NCBI GenBank assembly: GCA_046296295.1 | Contig: JBKBLG010000013.1 | Location: 1 to 64,000, forward strand | DNA from: UBA10646 sp046296295 | GTDB lineage: Bacteria; Bacteroidota; Bacteroidia; Chitinophagales; Chitinophagaceae | Reading direction: 5' to 3' | DNA: 64,000 bases | Part shown: piece by piece, positions 46,226 to 53,699 of the stretch | Numbering within the stretch: position 1 is the first letter of the stretch | Layout: the number at the start of each line of letters is the position of its first letter | Notes under the pieces: model-generated | The model's database searches: none | Told to the model about the DNA's origin: nothing | What the model saw: the letters and a program-made list of their open reading frames with translations, nothing else | Made by a program: the position numbers and the translations under genes

Positions 46226-47473
46226 ATGAAGTCAATAAAAATAAAATCAATCATAGCATTTGCATTTTTTGCAGTTGCAATAAGTTTTACATCCTGCAAG
46301 CAGGGCGGAAAGGCAGAAACTAAAGAAGCAGATAAGCCAAAAGAAGAACACAGCGAAGCAATTGAAATTTCAGAACAGCAAATGAAAGCCGTAGGTATTG
46401 AGTTAGGTACAATAGAAATGAAAAACCTGAACAGTGTGGTAAAGTCAAGCGGTCAATTGGAGGTTCCGCCACAAAACAAAGCCGATGTAAATTCATTGGT
46501 ATCCGGCATTATTAAAAAAGTGCTGGTGTTGGAAGGCAACTATGTTCGCCAGGGGCAAACAGTGGCAATTTTAGAAAACACAGATATTGTAAAGTTGCAG
46601 CAAGACTACCTTATGCTAAAAAAGGAATTTGTTTATACCGAGCAGGAGTACCAACGCCAAAAAGAACTCAATACTGAAAGTGCTGGTACAGGCAAAGTAT
46701 TTCAACAGGCAGCATCTAAGTATGAAACAGATAAAGCAAGACTGCAAGGAATGGAAACCCAATTACAGCAATTGAACATCAGCCCTGCATCCGTAGCCAA
46801 TGGTAAATTTGTAAGCCAAATTCCAATAAATGCACCCATTAGTGGTGTCATAGGGCATATACGAATAAAAACAGGCAGCTATATTGATATGCAAACTTCA
46901 CTAATGGATATTGTAGATAACTCCCAGGTGCATTGCGATTTGCAGGTGTATGAAAAAGATTTATTCAAAGTGAAAAACGGACAGAAAGTAGAGTTTATTC
47001 TCACCAACCAAAACAATAAGCAAATCACAGGTACAATTTTTGGCATCAATCAGTCTTTTGAAAATGAAAACAAATCTGTAATTGTTCATGCAAAAATTAA
47101 TATTACAGGTAGCATCCGGTTATTGCCTGGAATGTATGTATCTGCATTAATTAATGTAGGTAATCAAACGGTGCAGGCAGTTCCTGTTGATGCAGTGGTA
47201 AGTGCAGAAGGCAAGCAATATATTTTTATGGTAATTGCAGAAGAAGAAAAGACAGAAGAAAAAGGGCCTAAAGAAAAGAGTGAAAAAGCTATCGGTGCCA
47301 ATCCTGAAAAAAGTATCCGGTTTAAAAAGGTTGAAGTAATTACAGGCGTAACAGAATTAGGCTATGTAGAAATAACACCGCTTGAAGAAATGCCGAAAAA
47401 TGCAAAAATTGTTACCAAAGGTACTTTTTATGTGTTATCAAAAGCAGCAGGTGGTGAAGAGGAAGAGCATTAA
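46226..47473 (+). CDS. cusB: Efflux RND periplasmic adaptor (CusB/CzcB-like) lipoprotein
   Basis: A 415-residue adaptor. The signal ends in a lipobox FTSC with Cys24. A biotinyl-lipoyl hairpin (SLVSGIIKKVLVLEGNYVRQGQTVAIL), an alpha-helical hairpin (about 120-175), the second lipoyl half (INAPISGVIGHIRIKTGSYID) and the beta-barrel (CDLQVYEKDLFKVKNGQKVEFIL) are in order. It starts one base after the pump-TolC stop and bridges the two in the periplasm. A glutamate/lysine-rich insertion (EEEKTEEKGPKEKSEKA) lies near residue 340. Confidence 0.92.
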   Translation: MKSIKIKSIIAFAFFAVAISFTSCKQGGKAETKEADKPKEEHSEAIEISEQQMKAVGIELGTIEMKNLNSVVKSSGQLEVPPQNKADVNSLVSGIIKKVLVLEGNYVRQGQTVAILENTDIVKLQQDYLMLKKEFVYTEQEYQRQKELNTESAGTGKVFQQAASKYETDKARLQGMETQLQQLNISPASVANGKFVSQIPINAPISGVIGHIRIKTGSYIDMQTSLMDIVDNSQVHCDLQVYEKDLFKVKNGQKVEFILTNQNNKQITGTIFGINQSFENENKSVIVHAKINITGSIRLLPGMYVSALINVGNQTVQAVPVDAVVSAEGKQYIFMVIAEEEKTEEKGPKEKSEKAIGANPEKSIRFKKVEVITGVTELGYVEITPLEEMPKNAKIVTKGTFYVLSKAAGGEEEEH

Positions 47474-47496
47474 TTACTAAAATAAATTTTCAGAAA

Positions 47497-49533
47497 ATGA
47501 TAAATACAGATCCAAATCATGTTCATACTTACGATGCAAAAGGAAATATAACCTGTTGTACTTTAGAAGATAGAGTTTACAGTAAAGCCGGTGCAGATAA
47601 TTTGTTGCACGAGGTAGAAAAAGATGAGGGTAAACCTCTTCAGAAAAATGAAATAGCTCAAAAGAATATACTCAAACAATACCTTCCGGCTACCATCAGT
47701 TTGGTAATGTTGCTTTTTGGTATTGCCACAGATAATTTTTTCAAGCCTGCTTTTTTTACCGGTTATATCCGCATTGTATGGTATGCAATAGCTTACCTGC
47801 CAGTGGGTTTACCTGTCATTAAAGAAGGTTGGGAAGCCATTCTTAAAAAGGAGTTCTTTACAGAGTTCACATTAATGGTTTTAGCAACTTTAGGAGCTTT
47901 TGCTATTGGGCAATATCCTGAAGGTGTTGCGGTAATGTTATTCTATGCCATTGGTGAGTTGTTTCAAAGTGCAGCAGTCAGTAAAGCAAAGAATAACATT
48001 AAAGCCTTATTGGATGTACGTCCATCTTCTGCCAGTGTTTTAAGAAATAACAGGTATGTGGAAGTAAAACCCGAAGAAGTTCAATTAAACGAAATTGTTC
48101 AAATAAAAGCTGGTGAAAAAGTGCCTTTGGATGGCGAAATGCTGAGTGATGGCAGCAGCTTTAATACCGCAGCCCTTACAGGCGAAAGCAAACCAAAATC
48201 AATTTACAAAGGAGAGCAGGTACTGGCAGGTATGCTCAACCTTGACAAGGTAATAGAACTGAAGGTAACCAAAAAATTTGCCGACAGTTCGCTTGCACGT
48301 ATTTTGGACATGGTACAAAATGCTACAGCACGTAAAGCAAAAACAGAATTGCTGATAAGGAAGTTTGCAAAAATCTATACACCCATTGTATTCTTTTTAG
48401 CTGTGGCGTTGGTTATAATTCCCTACTTCGTTGTAAGCGACTATGTGTTTACACAATGGCTGTACAGGGCATTAATTTTCTTAGTTATCAGTTGCCCTTG
48501 TGCATTGGTTATTTCCATACCGTTAGGCTATTTTGGCGGCATTGGTGCAGCCAGTAAAAACGGTATTCTTTTCAAAGGTTCAAATTACCTGGAGCTTATG
48601 ACCAAAATAAATACCGTAGTGATGGATAAGACAGGAACATTAACGGCAGGCGTTTTTAAAGTACAGGAAATTGTAACCAATGGGATGGACAAAAAAGAGT
48701 TCATCAAAATGCTGGCAGCTTTAGAAAGCAAATCCACACACCCCATTGCCAAAGCCATTGCCGCATATGAAAAGAACGAAACACTAATTTATAAAGCAGA
48801 TGATATAGAGGAAATTTCAGGGTATGGGTTAAAGGGTAAAGTAAACGGTAAGGAAGTATTAGCAGGTAATACCAAATTGTTAAAGAAATTCAATATTGCT
48901 TATGATACAGCCATTGATGAAATTGTAGAAAGCATTGTTCTGGTAGCTATCAATAATCAATATGCAGGATATGTGCTGATAGCCGATGAAGTGAAAGAAG
49001 ATGCACAGGAAGCCATTAAGCAAATGCACCAAAACGGCATTACACAAATTATAATGCTGAGTGGCGATAAAAATTCAATCACTCAAAAAATAGCAAAGCA
49101 AATCGGTATTGATACCGCCTTTGGCGATTTATTGCCGGAAAACAAAGTGCAAAAAGTGGAAGAATTGAAACAAGACAAAACTAAAACGATTGCTTTTGTA
49201 GGCGATGGTATCAATGATGCACCCGTTTTGGCACTTAGCGATGTTGGTATTGCAATGGGGGCAATGGGTAGCGATGCCGCTATCGAAACTGCCAATGTAG
49301 TGATACAAACCGACCATCCTTCAAAAATTGCCACTGCCATCAAAATTGGCAAAGCCACCCGGAGTATTGTTTTTCAGAATATCATTTTGGCATTTGCTGT
49401 AAAAATTACTGTACTGGCTTTAGGGGCAGGTGGTTTAGCCACCATGTGGGAAGCCGTGTTTGCCGATGTGGGTGTAGCTTTGCTGGCTATTGTAAATGCG
49501 GTACGCATACAACGGATGAAATTTGTTTTATAA
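47497..49533 (+). CDS. P1B-type heavy-metal-translocating ATPase
   Basis: A 678-residue P-type ATPase. The N-terminal 50 residues hold a His pair and a CC motif (HVHTYDAKGNITCC) in place of a full metal-binding domain. Six to eight membrane helices, the actuator TGESKPK, the membrane metal site SCPCALV, the phosphorylation site DKTGTLT, HP in ESKSTHPIAKAI, and GDGINDAPVL are all present. The CPC with K and D in the last helices (NAVRIQRMK) fits the Zn/Cd/Pb subgroup (ZntA/CadA) better than the copper one. It exports metal to the periplasm for the RND pump. Confidence 0.92.
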   Translation: MINTDPNHVHTYDAKGNITCCTLEDRVYSKAGADNLLHEVEKDEGKPLQKNEIAQKNILKQYLPATISLVMLLFGIATDNFFKPAFFTGYIRIVWYAIAYLPVGLPVIKEGWEAILKKEFFTEFTLMVLATLGAFAIGQYPEGVAVMLFYAIGELFQSAAVSKAKNNIKALLDVRPSSASVLRNNRYVEVKPEEVQLNEIVQIKAGEKVPLDGEMLSDGSSFNTAALTGESKPKSIYKGEQVLAGMLNLDKVIELKVTKKFADSSLARILDMVQNATARKAKTELLIRKFAKIYTPIVFFLAVALVIIPYFVVSDYVFTQWLYRALIFLVISCPCALVISIPLGYFGGIGAASKNGILFKGSNYLELMTKINTVVMDKTGTLTAGVFKVQEIVTNGMDKKEFIKMLAALESKSTHPIAKAIAAYEKNETLIYKADDIEEISGYGLKGKVNGKEVLAGNTKLLKKFNIAYDTAIDEIVESIVLVAINNQYAGYVLIADEVKEDAQEAIKQMHQNGITQIIMLSGDKNSITQKIAKQIGIDTAFGDLLPENKVQKVEELKQDKTKTIAFVGDGINDAPVLALSDVGIAMGAMGSDAAIETANVVIQTDHPSKIATAIKIGKATRSIVFQNIILAFAVKITVLALGAGGLATMWEAVFADVGVALLAIVNAVRIQRMKFVL

Positions 49534-49649
49534 CCGGGTGTCATACCCACTTTAGGCATTATCTTTTTAAAGTCAAATCACAGTGCTGCCTTTCCCTTCA
49601 GGGCTTCATTTCTTAGGTTAACAGGGTTCTTTAAATGCTTGCAAGCATG

Positions 49650-49685
49650 GCAAGCCTGCCCGTCCGTTCAGGCGGGGTTTGCAGC
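49650..49685. repeat. REP-like palindrome, right copy flanking the metal genes
   Basis: Same 36 bp palindrome as at 41195-41230, one base different (C for T in CAGGCGGGG). The two copies bracket the DUF6660, efflux pump, adaptor and ATPase genes. Confidence 0.75.
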
Positions 49686-49783
49686 CCTGCCCACCCTATG
49701 AGGTTGGTTTGCTATTCTTTTTAGTATTTACTTTCACTTGTTTGCTTATATTTGCCAATATCTGTCAAGACAATAAGTTTACA

Positions 49784-50080
49784 ATGGCAACACAATTTGG
49801 TGAGCGAATAAGGGAGCTTAGAACAAAGCAAAAATTGCTTTTGCGGCATGTTGCTTCTAAGTTAGATGTTGACACATCCATTATCAGCAAAATTGAACGT
49901 GGCGAAAGACCTATCAAGAAAGAGCAGATTGCTGTTTTAGCTGAAATACTTAAAGCAGACAAGGAGGAGCTTCTTACCCTTTGGCTGGCCGACCAGTTAT
50001 ATAATGTCATTGAAGGCGAACCTATGGCAGACGAAGCCCTAAAGTCAGTTTCAAAAAAAATAAAGAAATCAAAGTTGTGA
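49784..50080 (+). CDS. XRE-family transcriptional regulator of the type I RM locus
   Basis: A 98-residue protein with a Cro/C1-type HTH in residues about 5-60 (FGERIRELRTKQKLLLRHVASKLDVDTSIISKIERGERP) and a lysine-rich end. It lies 58 bases before hsdM and is probably a controller of the restriction locus. Upstream TATATTTG (49747-49754) matches a -7 box. The ATG at 49784 is chosen because the longer frame runs through the REP-like repeat. Confidence 0.82.
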   Translation: MATQFGERIRELRTKQKLLLRHVASKLDVDTSIISKIERGERPIKKEQIAVLAEILKADKEELLTLWLADQLYNVIEGEPMADEALKSVSKKIKKSKL

Positions 50081-50138
50081 GTTACAATTAATAGATGATG
50101 ATAAGTGTTAAACCACAAGACTTAATAAAAGATAAAAA

Positions 50139-51686
50139 ATGACAAGCATAGCTCAACGACAAGAATTACAAGCCAAAATATGGAGAATTGCCAACGAAGT
50201 TCGTGGCTCGGTAGATGGATGGGATTTTAAACAGTTTGTCTTAGGTACGCTGTTCTATCGCTTTATTAGTGAAAACTTTGCACATTATATGCAAGGTGGA
50301 GATGAAAACATCGAATATGCAAGCCTTTCAGATGATGTGATTACCCCAGAAATAAAAGATGATGCGATTAAAACCAAAGGGTACTTCATTTACCCAAGCC
50401 AGCTTTTTGTAAATATTGCTAAAACAGCTAACACCAACCCTAACCTGAATACAGACTTAAAAGCGATTTTTGACGCTATTGAAAGTTCTGCCAATGGTTA
50501 TCCCTCAGAATCCGATATCAAAGGTTTGTTTGCCGACTTTGACACCACAAGCACTCGATTAGGTAACACCGTTGAAGCCAAAAACAATACTTTGGCTAAA
50601 GTATTGAAAGGAATTGAAGAACTTGATTTTGGAAATTTTGAAGACAATCAAATTGACTTGTTTGGCGATGCGTATGAATTTTTAATTTCAAATTATGCAG
50701 CCAATGCAGGTAAATCGGGCGGTGAGTTTTTCACGCCGCAAAACGTGTCCAAACTTATTGCGCAATTGGCGATGCACAAGCAAACTTCGGTAAACAAGAT
50801 TTACGACCCTGCTTGTGGCTCGGGTTCTTTGTTGTTGCAAGCCAAAAAGCATTTCGACAATCACATTATCGAAGAAGGTTTTTACGGTCAGGAAGTAAAC
50901 CACACCACGTACAACCTGGCGCGTATGAATATGTTTTTGCACAACATCAACTACGACAAGTTCAATATTGCACTGGGCAATACCCTTCTTGATCCGCATT
51001 TTGGTGATGAAAAACCTTTTGATGCCATTGTTTCCAATCCTCCTTATTCTATCAAATGGATTGGTGATGATGACCCAACGTTGATTAATGATGACCGATT
51101 TGCGCCTGCCGGAGTATTAGCACCCAAATCAAAAGCAGATTTTGCTTTTGTGCTTCACGCATTAAGTTATCTGTCCAGTAAAGGGAGGGCAGCTATTGTT
51201 TGCTTCCCCGGCATCTTTTACCGTGGCGGTGCAGAGCAAAAAATCAGAAAATATTTGGTAGATAACAACTTTGTTGAAACCGTTATCTCCCTTGCTCCCA
51301 ACTTATTCTATGGCACTTCTATAGCGGTAAATATTTTGGTATTATCCAAACACAAAACCGACACAAAGACACAATTTATCGATGCTACGGGTGAAGATTT
51401 CTTTAAGAAAGCCACCAACAACAATGTGCTTACAGACGAGCATATAGCTAAGATAATGGACATCTTCGATAAAAAACAAGATGTAGCCCATGTAGCGGTT
51501 TCTATAGACAACAGCAAAATTGCCGAAAACGATTACAACCTATCCGTAAGTAGTTATGTGGTAGCCAAAGACACTAGGGAAAAAGTAGATATTGAGGAAT
51601 TGAATAATGAAATAGCCAAAACAGTGGCTAAAATAAATGCACTGCGTGCCGATATTGATAACATTATTAAAGAGATTGAAGCATGA
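50139..51686 (+). CDS. hsdM: Type I restriction-modification DNA methyltransferase subunit M
   Basis: A 515-residue N6-adenine methyltransferase. The N-terminal helical domain begins IWRIANEVRGSVDGWDFKQFVLGTLFYRFISENF. Motif X/I region SGGEFFTPQNVSKLIAQL and DPACGSGSLLLQ binds S-adenosylmethionine. Motif IV is SNPPYSIKW (NPPY, the adenine target). The C-terminal helix VDIEELNNEIAKTVAKINAL docks HsdS. The stop overlaps the hsdS start (ATGA). Target sequence cannot be read from the protein. Confidence 0.95.
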   Translation: MTSIAQRQELQAKIWRIANEVRGSVDGWDFKQFVLGTLFYRFISENFAHYMQGGDENIEYASLSDDVITPEIKDDAIKTKGYFIYPSQLFVNIAKTANTNPNLNTDLKAIFDAIESSANGYPSESDIKGLFADFDTTSTRLGNTVEAKNNTLAKVLKGIEELDFGNFEDNQIDLFGDAYEFLISNYAANAGKSGGEFFTPQNVSKLIAQLAMHKQTSVNKIYDPACGSGSLLLQAKKHFDNHIIEEGFYGQEVNHTTYNLARMNMFLHNINYDKFNIALGNTLLDPHFGDEKPFDAIVSNPPYSIKWIGDDDPTLINDDRFAPAGVLAPKSKADFAFVLHALSYLSSKGRAAIVCFPGIFYRGGAEQKIRKYLVDNNFVETVISLAPNLFYGTSIAVNILVLSKHKTDTKTQFIDATGEDFFKKATNNNVLTDEHIAKIMDIFDKKQDVAHVAVSIDNSKIAENDYNLSVSSYVVAKDTREKVDIEELNNEIAKTVAKINALRADIDNIIKEIEA

Positions 51687-52900
51687 GTTATTTAGATAAA
51701 TTATTAGAGGGTGTTGAGGTGGAATGGAAGCCTTTGGGAGAAGTCGCTGAATTATATGGCGGTTTGAAAGGAAAAAGCAAAGCAGATTTTGAAAAAGGTA
51801 ATTCAAAATATATTTCGTATAAAAACATTTTCAATAATATTGAAGTAGATTTTGAAAATCTAGAATATGTAAATGTTTCTTCAAATGAAAATCAATATGA
51901 AGTAAAATATGGTGATGTGTTATTTACAGGTTCGTCTGAAATTGCAGAAGAATCAGGAATGTCATCTTCAGTAACAACTAATTCAAATGAAAAAGTTTAT
52001 TTGAACAGTTTTTCCTTTGGAGTTAGGTTTAATGAAGGAATTGTTTTAAAACCTGAGTTTACAAAGTATTTATTTAGAAGCAACTTTATGCGTAATGAAA
52101 TTGCAAAAACTGCAAGTGGTGTTACAAGATATAATGTATCAAAAGAAAGATTTAAAAAACTCCAAATCCCCATCCCGCCGCTCTCTGTTCAAAAAGAAAT
52201 TGTTCGCATCTTGGATAGTTTCACAGAGCTTACAGCAGAGCTTACAGCAGAGCTTACAGCAGAGCTTACAGCTCGTAAAAAACAGTATGATTATTATCGG
52301 AAGAAGTTGTTTTGCTTTGATGAAAAGGAAGTGGAATGGAAAACGTTGGGAGAGGTTGGAGAAGTTCGTATGTGTAAACGTATTCTCAAAGAGCAGACAT
52401 CAGATGTTGGTGAAATTCCTTTTTACAAAATTGGTACTTTTGGTAAGGAAGCTAACGCTTATATTTCAAAAAAACTATTTGAGCAATACAAAGCAAAATA
52501 TAGTTACCCAAAAGTTGGCGAAGTGCTAATATCTGCAAGTGGAACGATTGGTAGAGCAGTAATATTTGATGGTAGGGATGCATATTTTCAAGACAGTAAT
52601 ATTGTTTGGATTGAAAATAATGAAAGAATAGTTTTAAATAAATACTTATTTTATTTTTATCAAATTGCGAAATGGGAAATTGCAGAAGGTGGAACAATTC
52701 AAAGGCTTTATAATGATAATTTGAAGAAAACAAAAATCCCAATTCCTTCCCTCGAAGAACAAGAACGCATTGTTTCCATCCTTGATAAATTCGATACATT
52801 GACCACGTCCATCAGTGAAGGTTTGCCGAGGGAGATTGAATTGAGGCAAAAGCAGTATGAGTATTATCGGGATGTGTTGTTGACGTTTCCAAAAAATTAA
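51683..52900 (+). CDS. hsdS: Type I restriction-modification specificity subunit S
   Basis: A 405-residue HsdS with two target-recognition domains (about 10-170 and 215-375). Both begin with the same phrase (EVEWKPLGEVAELYGG and EVEWKTLGEVGEVRM) and end with a conserved helix (IPPLSVQKEIVRILDSFTEL and IPSLEEQERIVSILDKFDTL). The spacer helix after the first domain contains tandem TAEL units (52226-52271). Each domain reads one half of the bipartite target, and the helix length sets the gap between the halves. Confidence 0.93.
   Translation: MSYLDKLLEGVEVEWKPLGEVAELYGGLKGKSKADFEKGNSKYISYKNIFNNIEVDFENLEYVNVSSNENQYEVKYGDVLFTGSSEIAEESGMSSSVTTNSNEKVYLNSFSFGVRFNEGIVLKPEFTKYLFRSNFMRNEIAKTASGVTRYNVSKERFKKLQIPIPPLSVQKEIVRILDSFTELTAELTAELTAELTARKKQYDYYRKKLFCFDEKEVEWKTLGEVGEVRMCKRILKEQTSDVGEIPFYKIGTFGKEANAYISKKLFEQYKAKYSYPKVGEVLISASGTIGRAVIFDGRDAYFQDSNIVWIENNERIVLNKYLFYFYQIAKWEIAEGGTIQRLYNDNLKKTKIPIPSLEEQERIVSILDKFDTLTTSISEGLPREIELRQKQYEYYRDVLLTFPKN
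52226..52271 (+). repeat. 12 bp tandem repeat in the hsdS spacer (TAEL units)
   Basis: GAGCTTACAGCA repeats four times at a 12-base period (units begin at 52226, 52238, 52250 and 52262), encoding ELTAELTAELTAEL in the helix joining the two recognition domains. In EcoR124-type enzymes a change in the number of TAEL units changes the spacing of the recognised sequence. Confidence 0.88.
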
Positions 52901-52908
52901 TTGCCGTT

Positions 52909-53691
52909 ATGTCCTATAACCCCAATATCCATCATCGTAAATCCATCCGATTAAAAGGATATGATTACAGACAGGCAGGATGGTATTTCATAACCATCTG
53001 TGTACAAAATCGTGAATGTTTATTGGGTATAATCCGTCGAGGCGAACCTACGTGTTCGCCCAATACCACATCGCCGCCCAATACCACATTCCCGTCCGAA
53101 ATGATATTGAATGATGCCGGAAAAATGGTTCAAAAATGGTATTATGAATTGGAAAATAAATTTGCGGATATCCGTTGCCATGAAATGATTATCATGCCCA
53201 ACCATTTCCATTGCATCATCGAAAACGTCGGACACACCGTAGGGGCAGACCTACGTGTCTGCCCCGATACCAATATCGCCGATACCAATATTTTGGGCAA
53301 ACAGGAAACAAATATTTTGGGCGAACACGAAACCAATATTTTGGGCGAACACGGAAACAATATTTTGGGCGAACACGAAACCAATATTTTGGGCGAACAC
53401 GAAACAAATATTTTGGGCGAACACGAAACAAATATTTTGGGCGAACACGAAAATTATATATTGGGCGAACACATAGGTTCGCCCCTACATCGGGTGGTAC
53501 AATGGTTTAAAACAATGACCACCAACGAATATATTCGTGGGGTCAAAACGTTGGGTTGGAAACCGTTTGATGGAAAATTGTGGCAACGCAATTATTGGGA
53601 ACACATCATCCGAAATGAAAATGAATATAATCGCATTGCAGAATACATTATAAACAATCCCCAGAATTGGGATAATGACACCTTAAAATAA
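52909..53691 (+). CDS. REP-associated tyrosine transposase (RAYT, Y1/HUH)
   Basis: A 260-residue Y1-transposase-family protein. The entry IHHRKSIRLKGYDYRQAGWYFITICVQNRECLLG is typical, the HUH pair is H99-F-H101 in MPNHFHCI, and the C-terminal helix KLWQRNYWEHIIRNENEYNRIAEYIINNP carries the candidate catalytic tyrosine. Between HUH and C-terminal parts lies a 64-residue insertion of eight tandem (E/D)TNILGEH-type units. Three REP-like palindromes are embedded in the coding frame. It sits eight bases from hsdS and eight from hsdR, interrupting the operon without breaking either gene. Confidence 0.88.
   Translation: MSYNPNIHHRKSIRLKGYDYRQAGWYFITICVQNRECLLGIIRRGEPTCSPNTTSPPNTTFPSEMILNDAGKMVQKWYYELENKFADIRCHEMIIMPNHFHCIIENVGHTVGADLRVCPDTNIADTNILGKQETNILGEHETNILGEHGNNILGEHETNILGEHETNILGEHETNILGEHENYILGEHIGSPLHRVVQWFKTMTTNEYIRGVKTLGWKPFDGKLWQRNYWEHIIRNENEYNRIAEYIINNPQNWDNDTLK
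53041..53060. repeat. REP-like palindrome 1 inside the transposase gene
   Basis: GGCGAAC and GTTCGCC arms around CTACGT. Encodes part of RGEPTCSP. Confidence 0.75.
53242..53265. repeat. REP-like palindrome 2 inside the transposase gene
   Basis: GGGGCAGAC and GTCTGCCCC arms around CTACGT, preceded by GTA. Encodes GADLRVCP, between the HUH motif and the tandem repeat. Confidence 0.8.
53281..53472 (+). repeat. Eight-unit 24 bp tandem repeat in the transposase gene
   Basis: Residues 125-188 are eight 8-residue units (DTNILGKQ, then ETNILGEH with small changes). The DNA unit, about GGGCGAACACGAAACCAATA plus TTTT, begins with half of the REP-like palindrome. A 24-base period keeps the frame and the unit is free of stops in all six frames, which produces many false ORFs here. 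Confidence 0.9.
53463..53484. repeat. REP-like palindrome 3 inside the transposase gene
   Basis: GGGCGAAC and GTTCGCCC arms around ACATAG, followed by CTAC. It is the reverse orientation of palindrome 2 and lies right at the end of the tandem array. Confidence 0.8.
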
Positions 53692-53699
53692 ATACACAG

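Noticed and set aside
53281..53472. CRISPR array
   Set aside because: Units are contiguous 24 bp repeats without unique spacers and lie in frame inside a protein gene. No cas gene is present in the window.
53142..53510. Six-frame open reading frames over the transposase tandem repeat
   Set aside because: The 24 bp unit has no stop in any frame, so both strands and all frames stay open. The translations in other frames are simple repeats without domain character; only the transposase frame is supported.
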